Origin: CAXXOK01 sp035399245
Lineage (GTDB): Bacteria; Bacillota; Clostridia; Christensenellales; Aristaeellaceae
Direction: 5' to 3'
Assembly: GCA_035399245.1 (NCBI GenBank)
Contig: DAOPIR010000114.1
Span: 1-9,556, forward strand
DNA: 9,556 bases
The first letter of the stretch is position 1; every line of letters starts with the position of its first letter. The translations under genes and the position numbers were made by a program. A model generated the notes under the pieces. That model saw only the letters and a list, made by a program, of their open reading frames with translations, was not told the DNA's origin and ran no database searches. Shown piece by piece: positions 1-7,294 of this stretch.

Positions 1-575
1 AACACGACGCAAAGAAGACATCCAAGAAAAAGTCCAAAAATCCCGCCCAAGACTCCATCCAACTGCTGTAATACGGGGAAGTGGAATAACTTTTTAAGCA
101 AGCGTATGATCAGTGAAATGCTTAAAAAGCATGCAATAAAGCATAGTATATAGCTGATGATATTGCTGCTCATCAGATAAATCGATTCACGGATATAACC
201 CATGATTGAATCAATGTAATCAATAACAGATGAGGCTGTTTGCTGGGGAAGCTGCTTCTGTATTATATTCGCAAAGAACTCCGGACATCCAATATTATCT
301 AGAACATGTATCGCGTCGGAAGCGTCCAAGACAGTGTTTACATAGTCCGATATATCGAAGCTCTTTGTTGCAGCATCTGTAATGGCCGAAAGCACCTTCA
401 TTGTGATCGGCGTTGTCCTAAGCAACTCGGAAAACTTGGCCGCCAGACGAAACGACATACAAAAAGCAAGCACCCCTCCAAAGAAATTGAGTAACGATAG
501 AACAAAACCTCGAGATAAACCAAGAATAATACAAATTATAATTGAAATAATAATGCCGTAATCAATGTACGTCAT
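1..575 (-). CDS. CvpA-family membrane protein (3' end missing)
   Basis: The frame is open for 191 codons from an ATG at 575 to the left edge, so the C-terminus is missing. The N-terminus has the CvpA-family layout: a short acidic start (D5), a hydrophobic helix at about 7-20, an S-R-G-F turn at 21-24 and a second helix at about 25-42. A soluble, mostly helical insert follows at about 43-137, then a membrane segment at 138-157. The basic-hydrophobic stretch ending in FPVLQQLDGVLGG (166-178) and a further helix from 179 match the end of the CvpA domain. CvpA proteins (colicin V production) are integral membrane proteins of unclear biochemical role; in Gram-positive bacteria they are often linked to the cell envelope. 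The start has a GGAAG about 11 bases upstream, which is rather far. The gene lies 99 bases after the 80-residue membrane protein gene and may be co-transcribed with it. The family call rests on pattern recognition only. Confidence 0.82.
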   Translation of the reverse strand, partial: MTYIDYGIIISIIICIILGLSRGFVLSLLNFFGGVLAFCMSFRLAAKFSELLRTTPITMKVLSAITDAATKSFDISDYVNTVLDASDAIHVLDNIGCPEFFANIIQKQLPQQTASSVIDYIDSIMGYIRESIYLMSSNIISYILCFIACFLSISLIIRLLKKLFHFPVLQQLDGVLGGIFGLFLGCLLCVV

Positions 576-642
576 TGGCTTATCTTCTTCCTTTGGGGCT
601 AAACAAGCATATGTACTTATTTACTACTGAACAAAAATATCG

Positions 643-672
643 AGTATATTCTTTACTTTCTTATATTGCGAA
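643..672 (-). promoter_or_regulatory. Candidate promoter for the CvpA-family gene
   Basis: On the minus strand TTCGCA (667-672) and TATACT (643-648) are separated by 18 bases, in an AT-rich gap directly after the preceding stop codon. The spacer is one base over the optimum and the -35 box matches 4 of 6 positions. The gene could equally be read through from upstream. Confidence 0.3.
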
Positions 673-674
673 AA

Positions 675-917
675 TCAGAAAATAATGAGAACGATGGCAA
701 TTTCCACAAAAATCTGTGCCGTTATTTGCGCCCATAATGTATCGTCGGAATACCACCAGTACTCTTTTGAGCACATGTGATGTGCAAGGAAATAATTCGC
801 AACAAGAATAAGTAATATAATCCACCACCAGTTGCTTCCCAATTGTCCAATGATATTGATTAGTTCTTTGCCTCGGTCAACAATCCATTGAAAAATGTTT
901 CCAATCGTTTCGGCCAT
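675..917 (-). CDS. Small two-helix membrane protein, family unknown
   Basis: This gene encodes 80 residues. An amphipathic N-terminal stretch (1-27) is followed by a tryptophan-led membrane helix at about 29-46 (WWWIILLILVANYFLA). A short polar, aromatic segment (47-62, with a single Cys49) comes next, then a second hydrophobic helix that ends at the last residue (about 64-80). No catalytic motif is visible and I do not recognise the family. The start is well supported: AGGAGGA lies at 925-931, 7 bases before the ATG, although the frame stays open upstream. It sits between the secreted glycan-binding protein gene (80 bases upstream) and the CvpA-family gene (99 bases downstream), all on one strand, so a shared envelope role is plausible. 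This is inference from position only. Confidence 0.75.
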   Translation of the reverse strand: MAETIGNIFQWIVDRGKELINIIGQLGSNWWWIILLILVANYFLAHHMCSKEYWWYSDDTLWAQITAQIFVEIAIVLIIF

Positions 918-924
918 GTGCTGA

Positions 925-931
925 TCCTCCT
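925..931 (-). promoter_or_regulatory. Ribosome binding site fixing the start at 917
   Basis: AGGAGGA on the minus strand lies 7 bases before the ATG. It matters because the reading frame continues upstream without a stop past 1000, and without this site the gene could be drawn longer. No ATG, GTG or TTG lies in frame between 918 and 990. Confidence 0.8.
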
Positions 932-966
932 GAAGTGTTATATTTAGTATGTCTGAGCAATCGTGG

Positions 967-987
967 AAAAACTCCGGACAACCTATA
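967..987. repeat. Imperfect copy of a CvpA-gene segment (274-294)
   Basis: Bases 967-987 match 274-294 at 18 of 21 positions. The mismatches fall at 276, 288 and 291, all third codon positions of the CvpA-family gene, so both copies encode IGCPEFF (residues 95-101 of the CvpA-family protein). The copy at 967-987 lies in the non-coding gap between the 406-residue and 80-residue genes, in the frame of the latter but upstream of its start. It may be a remnant of a duplicated gene; chance is not excluded. Confidence 0.5.
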
Positions 988-997
988 CGGGTTCGCC

Positions 998-2218
998 TTA
1001 CGGCCCATAGAATGCAATCTCTGAAATCGCGACATCTTTTGGATATTTATTGCCGGTATAGATGTTCACGATACGTATTTTGATCGCAATAACATCCTCT
1101 TGCGTATCAAAGCTATGCTTCTGCCAACTTTTTCTGACAGTATCATCATTGAGTGTAATACGGATTGGGTTTTTGTACTGCGTGCTCCCCGAATATTTGA
1201 AGCTTAGCTCGATCGTTTTGGGGCGGCTGTTTCTTGTATATTGGTCATTGCCGTTGGTGGTTTTCCAGAAACCATTCTTTATCCATAGAGAGGCCACATC
1301 CGCTTTCTGAGAAAAAGTGATATACAGGTAAGCCGCTGCGTCGCCATCCTTTACCCTGTATTGCCAGCAGGTAGTCTCTTTCCCATCGATCATATTTGCT
1401 GCCCAAAACGTGGTGCCGCTCGAGCTGGGGTTCATTTCTATGGATGCTTTTATTTCCTTCACGGCAAGACTGCTGGAAGTTGTGCTGGTGGTTGCTTTCT
1501 GTGTTGGCGTTGGGGTGGCTGTGGCTTTTGCGGACGTCGTTTGCTTGCTTGTCGTTTGTGAAGGGGTTATCCTCACCGTCGTATATACATCCGATGCCGC
1601 AAAATCAGAACTGATCGACACGGTATCGTCGCCGTGGTACCCCGTTACATACGCGTCTACCATATCATTGATATCGACATAAGTTAGGGTATCCACATCG
1701 ATCACGTTTGAGAAGTTTTTAATATCACTGTATGTTCCAATCGCCATATCCGTACTGGTAACCGAAAAAGACGGGTAGCGTGTGCCGCCTTCTGTCTGAG
1801 ATTCGTACGCTATTCCGATCAGGGTGTAATCACCGGGTAACTGATCGAAATAGTCGTATGGAAAAACGTCGTCTATATCGTCCTGGATCGCCTGGATCTG
1901 CTGCTGTGTAAACTGTACGGTTATGGAATCATCGCCGTAGAAATACAGTACCCCTTCCCGATAGACCTCATTGCTGCGATTGCCACCTTCGTTTGATTCC
2001 AGTGTTCCATACTGAAAATACACAGAACCTGGTTCCAGGCTAATTTTTTGGCTGCTCATAAGTGCGTTCAGGTTGCTGTAGCCAAGGGCTTTTGCAATAG
2101 CGGTAGTCAGCCAATCATCTTGCTGATTACTGGCTGCCTGTACTGGAAGTATGATCATAGATGACATTATAATTATAACAATCCCTGCCGTTATGAATAA
2201 TTGTATAAATTTCTTCAT
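998..2218 (-). CDS. Secreted protein with C-terminal NADase-type glycan-binding domain
   Basis: This gene encodes 406 residues. A lysine-led signal peptide with a long hydrophobic core (about 4-25) ends in PVQAA, with likely signal peptidase I cleavage near residue 28. The N-terminal domain (about 30-215) is polar, rich in Asp, Tyr and Gln, and not recognised. Residues 216-250 form a Thr/Ser/Pro linker. The C-terminal domain (about 252-406) has the hallmarks of the NADase-translocation/glycan-binding F5/8-like fold: N275-MIDG followed by T-x-CW, then WIKNG (312-316), YTRN-SRPK (327-334), and a final ISEIAFYG (398-405). In streptococcal NADase this domain binds surface glycans, so it probably holds the protein on an envelope or host polysaccharide. 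There is no LPXTG sorting motif or lipobox. AGGAGG lies 5 bases before the ATG, and the preceding promoter candidate is at 2411-2439. Domain assignment is by motif only; the N-terminal function is unknown. Confidence 0.85.
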   Translation of the reverse strand: MKKFIQLFITAGIVIIIMSSMIILPVQAASNQQDDWLTTAIAKALGYSNLNALMSSQKISLEPGSVYFQYGTLESNEGGNRSNEVYREGVLYFYGDDSITVQFTQQQIQAIQDDIDDVFPYDYFDQLPGDYTLIGIAYESQTEGGTRYPSFSVTSTDMAIGTYSDIKNFSNVIDVDTLTYVDINDMVDAYVTGYHGDDTVSISSDFAASDVYTTVRITPSQTTSKQTTSAKATATPTPTQKATTSTTSSSLAVKEIKASIEMNPSSSGTTFWAANMIDGKETTCWQYRVKDGDAAAYLYITFSQKADVASLWIKNGFWKTTNGNDQYTRNSRPKTIELSFKYSGSTQYKNPIRITLNDDTVRKSWQKHSFDTQEDVIAIKIRIVNIYTGNKYPKDVAISEIAFYGP

Positions 2219-2377
2219 AAAATCCTCCTGCTTTTATGATGGGACAGTGATTCCACATTACGCTGGCTAAGCGGCATATTTCTTTATGAACACACAAAAA
2301 GACAACAAAAGCCATCGACGAGAGGATGCGAACACCTCTGCGTATTGGTTTGCAAAGCAATACATTGCAATTTGCAC

Positions 2378-2394
2378 TGTTAACAATTGTAACA
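2378..2394. promoter_or_regulatory. Dyad downstream of the leftward promoter
   Basis: TGTTAACAATTGTAACA has inverted arms TGTTA and TAACA around an AT-rich centre. It falls about 10-25 bases downstream of the expected start of the leftward transcript, where a repressor could bind. Nearby TTGCAA/TTGCA repeats (2350-2376) add to the repetitive look. No regulator is identified. Confidence 0.25.
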
Positions 2395-2410
2395 TTAAAT
2401 TGTTGCATAA

Positions 2411-2439
2411 ATATAAACACATCCTAAAATACTTATCAA
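2411..2439 (-). promoter_or_regulatory. Probable promoter of the secreted-protein gene
   Basis: On the minus strand TTGATA (2434-2439) and TTATAT (2411-2416) are separated by 17 bases, which is a good vegetative (SigA) arrangement. It predicts a leader of about 185 bases before the start codon at 2218, long enough to hold post-transcriptional control, though no known riboswitch was recognised. Confidence 0.5.
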
Positions 2440-2461
2440 TAAAAAGTCGTATAATAGACTT

Positions 2462-2726
2462 ATGGATCCTTTCGCCTGTCTACATTATGCATGTATGGCC
2501 GGACAGATGGAAGAGATACGGGCCATACTCTTGCGTGAGCATATACTCTGTGTCTGATCGGTGAAAGGGCAATGCCTGCGCTGCGAACAAATTGCGGATT
2601 TTGCATATTTTGCGGGATTTATTCAGTGATTTCCAGTTTCCCGGGCGCCGTATCGCCGCCCTGTTTGTCGGAGATGTCGGAATCCACATTGTTACCGTCG
2701 TCACGCTGAACCCAAGAGGTGATTGA
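2462..2726 (+). other. Possible decayed coding sequence
   Basis: Two adjacent open stretches look protein-like but are not joined. The first is an ATG-started 31-codon frame (2462-2557) beginning 6 bases after a TATAAT, with no ribosome binding site. The second is a frame without a start codon (2565-2726) whose translation ends in GRRIAALFVGDVGIHIVTVV and a short tail before TGA. They lie in different frames, so a frameshifted remnant is one explanation. I do not recognise a parent family, and random open reading is a serious alternative. Confidence 0.18.
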
Positions 2727-2742
2727 CCTGCGTACCTCTTTC

Positions 2743-2771
2743 TATACATACGCCCGGATTTGCTTTATAAT
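2743..2771 (+). promoter_or_regulatory. Probable promoter of the thioesterase gene
   Basis: TATACA (2743-2748) and a perfect TATAAT (2766-2771) are 17 bases apart, giving a predicted leader of about 64 bases. The leader holds a weak inverted repeat, CCGCCT (2790-2795) with AGGCGG (2817-2822). Its right arm runs up to just before the ribosome binding site at 2828-2831. Confidence 0.55.
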
Positions 2772-2841
2772 AACCATTGATTGAACCAACCGCCTGCTTA
2801 CAGCCCTTGCCCGAGAAGGCGGAGAACGGAGAATACACAAT

Positions 2842-3612
2842 ATGGAACCTGTTTCGATCTACAGGACAAAACACCGCGTTGAACTCAGCGACGTCGATTT
2901 TATGAAAAAGCTGAGGATGAGCATCCTGTTTGAATACTTTCAGGATATTTCCAGCATGCACGCTGAAAATCTTGGCGTTGGGATCGATACTTTGGAAAAA
3001 GAGCATGGCCTGGCGTGGATATTGATGCGCATGCGGGTTGAAATAATCAGAACGCCCGTATGGGACGAGGAAATCACGTTGGAAACCTGGCCGCAGGAGC
3101 CCCGAATATTTTGCGAGAGAGACTACTATGTCAGGGACGCGGATGGCAATATTATCATCAGGGCCGCCGCGATATGGGCCGTGTTCGATATGAAGGCAAG
3201 GAAATTGAGCAGGGAAAAAATCGTCTACGAAGGGCTGCCGTCAATCGTAAAAGAACGGGCCATCCAAACCAAAGCAAGAAAATCAAGCCCTCTGGGGCAG
3301 CTGGAACCGGCGTATACAAAAGTGGTCGGCTACAGTGATGTGGATATGAACGGCCATCTCAATAATTCCAGGTATATCGATTTTATCATGGACTGTTTCA
3401 GCCTGGAAAGCCATCAAAGATACGATGTGAAAGCCATCGAGGTGGATTATCTCAACGAAGCGCTGCCCGGAGACAGCCTGCTCCTTTATAAAGATATATC
3501 CGCGCTGGATGCAAATGCCGTATATATCGAGGGGGTTCGGGAGAAAGATAAAAAAACGTCTTTCAAAGCGCGATTGGTAATCCAAGCAAACGAAACACAA
3601 ACAACCCTGTAA
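2842..3612 (+). CDS. Acyl-ACP thioesterase
   Basis: This 256-residue cytoplasmic enzyme hydrolyses the thioester of fatty acyl carrier protein and releases free fatty acid. The length and two-hotdog layout fit the bacterial acyl-ACP thioesterase family. The first hotdog domain (about 5-130) includes the helix region MSILFEYFQDISSMHAENLG (26-45) and WPQEPRIFCERDYYV. The second (about 155-250) opens with D168-x-N170-x-H172-x-N174-N175 followed by RYIDF. This matches the family's catalytic Asp-Asn-His set, with E206 in YLNEALPGD as the probable catalytic glutamate. The start is chosen for GGAG at 2828-2831, 10 bases upstream. The gene stands alone: no fatty-acid synthesis gene adjoins it and no clear terminator follows. 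Chain-length specificity cannot be read from the sequence. Confidence 0.92.
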   Translation: MEPVSIYRTKHRVELSDVDFMKKLRMSILFEYFQDISSMHAENLGVGIDTLEKEHGLAWILMRMRVEIIRTPVWDEEITLETWPQEPRIFCERDYYVRDADGNIIIRAAAIWAVFDMKARKLSREKIVYEGLPSIVKERAIQTKARKSSPLGQLEPAYTKVVGYSDVDMNGHLNNSRYIDFIMDCFSLESHQRYDVKAIEVDYLNEALPGDSLLLYKDISALDANAVYIEGVREKDKKTSFKARLVIQANETQTTL

Positions 3613-3710
3613 TGCTCTCGGGCTGGTTTCATGTTTTGTTCAAATCTATAAAAATGAATATCGGCACGAGGCGTGTTCCCATAGGAATATCGCTTGTGAT
3701 TGATAAAAAA

Positions 3711-3739
3711 TTGCAGCAAATAGTCAGCCAGTGTATAAT
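3711..3739 (+). promoter_or_regulatory. Probable promoter of the sensor operon
   Basis: A perfect TATAAT (3734-3739) is preceded at 17 bases by TTGCAG (3711-3716), which keeps only the TTG of the -35 consensus. The expected transcript starts about 40 bases before the first gene of the operon. The 171-base gap (3613-3783) shows no terminator for the thioesterase gene. Confidence 0.5.
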
Positions 3740-3783
3740 AGATAAACTATCTGGACGTAATAAGCCTACAGTGGAGGGCACCT

Positions 3784-4785
3784 ATGAAATTACGTGCTAC
3801 CGCATTGCTGCTGTGCTTTGTGCTGGCGGCGGCACCCAATTATACATTTGCGGAATCTGTTGATGATTATGCACCGGCGGATAACGGCAGGTTGGTCATT
3901 TACACCTCTCACAAGGTGGAAATCTACCAGCCTATCATCCGTGAGTTTGAACAGCGCACAGGGATCTGGGTACAGGTGGTCTCCGGCGGCACCAACGATA
4001 TGCTTAAGCAGATCGCGTTGGAAAGTGATTATCCGCAGGCGGATCTGATGTTCGGCGGCGGGGTGGAAAGCCTGAACGCTTACAGCGATTATTTTGCGGA
4101 ACTCCCGGCGGATATCTGTGGGGGACTGGACACGCATGCCGCCGTGGGCAAAAAATGGCTGCCGTTTTCGTTGCTGCCAATCGTATTGATCTATAACCGA
4201 AAGCTGGTTACGCAGCCGCCGGAAAGCTGGGCTGACCTGCTCGACAGCCGGTGGAGCGGCAGCATCGCCTACGCAAAGCCCGACGTGTCGGGTTCCAGCT
4301 ATACGGCGCTGATTACGCTGCTGCTGGCAGTGCCGGGTGAGGACGAAAATATTCTGCGGGCGTTTTACCAAAACCTTGAGGGAAAACTGCTGGATAGCTC
4401 CGGCGATGTGGTTGGCGCGGTATCCGACGGGGACTGCGCCATTGGGATCACGCTGGAGGAAACCGCTCTCAAGGGCATCGCGGCCGGCAAGGAAATCGGG
4501 ATCGTGTATCCGGCGGATGGCACCAGCAACGTACCCGACGGCATCGCCATCGTCAAGGGCTGCGCGCACTGGGACAACGCGCTGACCTTTATCCGCTTCG
4601 TGCTGGGGGAGGATGTGCAGCGCCGGCTGATTACCACCTATTACCGGCACTCGGTGCTATCGTCCCTGGCCGGCGAGGATACACAGGCACAGGAGATGCG
4701 GCTGCTGGACTACGACATCCAATGGGCCAGCGACCAAAAAAGCAGCATCCTGACGCAGTGGAACGCACTGGCCGCGGGAGAATGA
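3784..4785 (+). CDS. Exported substrate-binding protein, probable sensor (AfuA/HptA type)
   Basis: This gene encodes 333 residues. A signal peptide (hydrophobic 5-18) ends in YTFA with probable cleavage after A23. The mature protein begins with the first lobe's LVIYTSHKVEIYQPIIREFE (37-56), followed by SGGTNDMLKQI (67-77) and DLMFGGG (87-93), the usual opening of the Fe/phosphonate/sugar-phosphate type solute-binding fold. The hinge region (WLPFSLLPIVLIYNRKL, 125-141), SWADLLDSRWSGSIAYAKPD (148-167) and the C-terminal FIRFVLGEDVQRRL (269-282) complete it. There is no lipobox cysteine at the cleavage site. The stop codon is one base before the histidine kinase start, so this protein is probably the extracellular sensing partner of that kinase rather than the transporter's own binding protein, as HptA is to HptS in staphylococci. 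Its ligand is unknown. GGAGG at 3773-3777 supports the start. Confidence 0.85.
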   Translation: MKLRATALLLCFVLAAAPNYTFAESVDDYAPADNGRLVIYTSHKVEIYQPIIREFEQRTGIWVQVVSGGTNDMLKQIALESDYPQADLMFGGGVESLNAYSDYFAELPADICGGLDTHAAVGKKWLPFSLLPIVLIYNRKLVTQPPESWADLLDSRWSGSIAYAKPDVSGSSYTALITLLLAVPGEDENILRAFYQNLEGKLLDSSGDVVGAVSDGDCAIGITLEETALKGIAAGKEIGIVYPADGTSNVPDGIAIVKGCAHWDNALTFIRFVLGEDVQRRLITTYYRHSVLSSLAGEDTQAQEMRLLDYDIQWASDQKSSILTQWNALAAGE

Positions 4786-4786
4786 T

Positions 4787-6496
4787 ATGAAGCATTGGAT
4801 ACGCAGGTCTTTTAAGACAAGGATATTTTATACGGTGCTGCTTGTATCGCTTTTGCCGCTGGTCATCTGCGACGTAATTATGCTGCCGATCCTGATTGCG
4901 CACAGCGAAACAAAAATCGCCCAGGAATCCCGGCAGCAGATGGCCCTGATACAGGATGCGCTGTCCGGGTTGTTGGAACCGCTGAACGAAGCGCTGCCGG
5001 CGCTGGCACAGGATGAAGTGGTGCGCGGCGCGCTGACCGGAGACGAAGCGGAAACCGGCGCGCTGTACCCGCGCCTGTTTCAGGCGGCGACGGATACGGG
5101 TTTTTACGCCGGCATCGGGCTGTTTGACGCCGCGGGCGTCTGCCGCTACGCGATTAACGGCATCGATGTGGGTGCCAAGCTTTACGTTAACTGGGGTGTG
5201 CTGCGCGCGGCGGGGCAGACCGACGAACCGGTCTATGCCGACGGTGCGGACGATATCGTATTCTATGCGGCGCAGGCTGTGAGGGACGCACAGGGCTCGG
5301 CGGTTGGCTACGTGGTGTTTGCCGTCAACGAAACCAAGGCCGACCAGCTGTTTTCCATCCTCAGCGACACATCAGCGGATATCCTGCTGCTCAACGCCAG
5401 CTGGGAACCGCTGTACAGCTCTCAGCCCGCGCTGGGCGATACCGTTGCCGCAGCGCTTCGCCAGCAGCTGTGGGACGGAAAAAAGCTGACCGGAAGCGGC
5501 GGGGAATTTGCCTATTTCGTACAGCGGGAGACCACGTCGGGATACTTTCTCGTCGTGCAGAAGCCGAAAACCTTTACCGCGACCCTCATCCACGCGTTTT
5601 ACTTCATCAGCATCCTTAAGGGCGCGCTGTGCCTGCTCCTGTGTTTCTGGGGTGCGTGGCTGTTAAGCCGCCATCTGTCCCGCCCGATCCGGGAACTGAA
5701 CACGGCAATGGGCGCGGTGGAACGCGGCCATTATGCGGTGCGGCTGAAGGAGGACCGGGAGGATGAGCTGGGCAAGCTTGCCGAGGGCTTCAACCGGATG
5801 ACGAGGGAATATTCGCTTAACCTTCAGCGCTCCGTGCAGCGCCAAAAGGAGCTTAACGACACACGCCTGCGGATGATGCAGGCGCAGCTGAACCCGCATT
5901 TTTTGTACAACACGCTTGACGTGATGAAATGGCTGGGCACGACCAACAACATTCCGGTGATCGCGGCGATGGCTACGGACCTTGCTTTCATCCTGCGTTC
6001 GAGCATCACCGGCAATAACCTGATCCCCCTGCAAACAGAGCTGGACCTGGTTGAACACTACGTAAACATTCAAAACGTGCGGTTTGAGGACCGCTTTACC
6101 TGTGAAATCGACGTACCGGAGGCGTACCAGCGCTGCCTCGTGCCCAAGCTTGTGCTCCAGCCGCTGGTCGAAAACGCTATTCTGCACGGCGTGGCCGGTC
6201 AGGACGACGGCTACATTAAACTGTCCGCGCTGCAGGAGCAGGAGACGCTCGTGATTACGGTTGCCGATAACGGCTGCGGCATGTCGGCTGAGGTGCTGGA
6301 CATGCTTAACAGTCCGGATAAGCGGATTCACGGCGGGCATCTGGGCCTGTATAACGTTGACCGTATCATCAAACTCTATTTCGGCAATAACTACGGCATC
6401 ACGGCGCAAAGCGGACCGGAGGGCGGCAGCCGCGTCTCCGTCAGGCTGCCGATGACGCGGGAGGAGGCAAACGATGCACAGGGTTCTGATCGTTGA
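4787..6496 (+). CDS. YesM-type sensor histidine kinase
   Basis: This 569-residue membrane kinase has two transmembrane helices (about 14-38 and 268-293) around an extracellular sensor of about 230 residues. The sensor's segments GLFDAAGVCRYAINGID (111-127) and GYVVFAVNETKADQLFS (174-190) look Cache-like. A HAMP domain follows (about 294-345), then the His_kinase domain with the phosphorylated histidine H371 in NPHFLYN. The ATPase domain shows the N-box (VENAILHG, N463), the G1 box (VADNGCGM, D494) and a G2-like GGHLGLYNV (516-524). The enzyme should autophosphorylate and pass phosphate to the regulator encoded next. The gene begins one base after the binding-protein stop (GGGAG at 4776-4780) and overlaps the regulator gene by 23 bases, so translation of the three is probably coupled. 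The signal is likely binding-protein contact, by analogy with HptS; this is inference. Confidence 0.94.
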   Translation: MKHWIRRSFKTRIFYTVLLVSLLPLVICDVIMLPILIAHSETKIAQESRQQMALIQDALSGLLEPLNEALPALAQDEVVRGALTGDEAETGALYPRLFQAATDTGFYAGIGLFDAAGVCRYAINGIDVGAKLYVNWGVLRAAGQTDEPVYADGADDIVFYAAQAVRDAQGSAVGYVVFAVNETKADQLFSILSDTSADILLLNASWEPLYSSQPALGDTVAAALRQQLWDGKKLTGSGGEFAYFVQRETTSGYFLVVQKPKTFTATLIHAFYFISILKGALCLLLCFWGAWLLSRHLSRPIRELNTAMGAVERGHYAVRLKEDREDELGKLAEGFNRMTREYSLNLQRSVQRQKELNDTRLRMMQAQLNPHFLYNTLDVMKWLGTTNNIPVIAAMATDLAFILRSSITGNNLIPLQTELDLVEHYVNIQNVRFEDRFTCEIDVPEAYQRCLVPKLVLQPLVENAILHGVAGQDDGYIKLSALQEQETLVITVADNGCGMSAEVLDMLNSPDKRIHGGHLGLYNVDRIIKLYFGNNYGITAQSGPEGGSRVSVRLPMTREEANDAQGSDR

Positions 6497-7244
6497 CGAC
6501 GAACTGATGGTGCGCCGGGGCGTTGCCCTGGGGGTGGACTGGCAGCAGATGAACTGCGTCGTTGTCGGGGAGGCCGCAAGCGGTGCGGAGGGCCTTGCCC
6601 TTGCACTGGAGCTGAAACCCGACCTGATCATTACCGATATCCGCATGCCGAAAATGGACGGGCTTGCCATGCTGACGGAGCTGCGCAAGCGGGGCGACGG
6701 CGCCCGTGTCATCGTACTGACGGCGTATGACGAGTTTACCTTTGCGCAAAAGGCGCTGCGGCTGGGCGCGGCGGATTATCTGCTCAAGCCCTTCCAGAAC
6801 CGCGATCTTGCCGTGGCTGTATCACGGATCCTGCAGCGGGAACCGGCGTCCGGCGTGCCCACCCCGCAGTCGCTGCTGCCGGATACCTCTATGGCGGCAA
6901 ACAAGTATGTGATGGAGGCGATCCACTACATCGTCGCCCATTACGGCGACAGCGACATCGGCATCACCGCGATCGCCGGCCATCTGTGCGTCAGCGAGGG
7001 GCATCTCAGCCACCTGTTCAAAAAGGAAATCAATTGCACCGTAACGGGCTACCTTACCCAATACCGTGTGCATGCCGCGATGAAAGCACTTGCCGACTGC
7101 CGTCTGAAGGTTTATGAGGTCGCCGAAAAGGTAGGGTACCGCGACGTGAATTATTTCAGCAGCATCTTTAAAAAACTGACGGGCCTTTCGCCTTCGGAAT
7201 ATCAGGAGCGGTGTGTGGACACCGGCGATGCAGACCCGGCATAA
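6474..7244 (+). CDS. Response regulator, CheY receiver with AraC-type DNA-binding domain
   Basis: This 256-residue regulator is the cognate partner of the upstream kinase. Receiver domain (1-120): acidic pair D8-D9, phosphoacceptor D55 in ITDIRMP, switch T83 in VLTAYDE and K105 in LLKPF, so all catalytic positions are present. The C-terminal AraC domain (about 145-246) has the first helix-turn-helix at ITAIAGHLCVSEGHLSHLFK (164-183) and the second at VYEVAEKVGYRDVNYFSSIF (213-232), followed by TGLSPSEYQ. The protein is shorter than the many YesN relatives of about 500 residues, because the receiver and the DNA-binding domain are joined directly with a linker of only about 25 residues. GAGGAGG at 6461-6467, inside the kinase gene, gives the start. 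The likely target is the importer operon beginning at 7398; a strong terminator separates the two transcripts. Confidence 0.94.
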   Translation: MHRVLIVDDELMVRRGVALGVDWQQMNCVVVGEAASGAEGLALALELKPDLIITDIRMPKMDGLAMLTELRKRGDGARVIVLTAYDEFTFAQKALRLGAADYLLKPFQNRDLAVAVSRILQREPASGVPTPQSLLPDTSMAANKYVMEAIHYIVAHYGDSDIGITAIAGHLCVSEGHLSHLFKKEINCTVTGYLTQYRVHAAMKALADCRLKVYEVAEKVGYRDVNYFSSIFKKLTGLSPSEYQERCVDTGDADPA

Positions 7245-7294
7245 ACGGTAGAATTGGCACGATTGATACCATAAAACACAAATAGCGCAGAATT

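Larger units (their letters stand above)
2219..2841. other. Intergenic region between divergent genes
   Basis: These 623 bases separate the leftward secreted-protein gene from the rightward thioesterase gene. The left third is AT-rich and holds the leftward promoter candidate and a dyad. A TATAAT at 2450-2455 on the plus strand has no good -35 box. From about 2560 the sequence is richer in GC and contains short open stretches that may be decayed coding sequence. The rightward promoter is at 2743-2771. No RNA gene or mobile-element end was seen. Confidence 0.6.

Noticed and set aside
306..494. Plus-strand 62-codon open frame.
   Set aside because: It is antisense to the CvpA-family gene and has no ribosome binding site or protein-like composition.
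2714..2740. AAGAGGT/ACCTCTT inverted repeat as a terminator.
   Set aside because: The stem is only 7 base pairs with a 13-base loop and no T-tract, and no confirmed gene ends in front of it.
2286..2749. Open frames at 2286-2564 (plus) and 2480-2749 (minus) in the intergenic region.
   Set aside because: Neither shows a clear ribosome binding site or a recognisable family, and both overlap promoter-like sequence.
3814..3822. Leu-Leu-Cys in the first binding protein's signal peptide as a possible lipobox.
   Set aside because: Cys11 comes too early and is followed by more hydrophobic core, so it cannot be the lipidated first residue; the signal peptidase I site at residue 23 fits better.
4639..4644. 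Tyr-Tyr pair (residues 286-287) in the first binding protein as evidence for ferric-iron binding.
   Set aside because: It lies near the C-terminus, not at the place of the FbpA-type iron-binding tyrosines, and by itself says nothing about the ligand.
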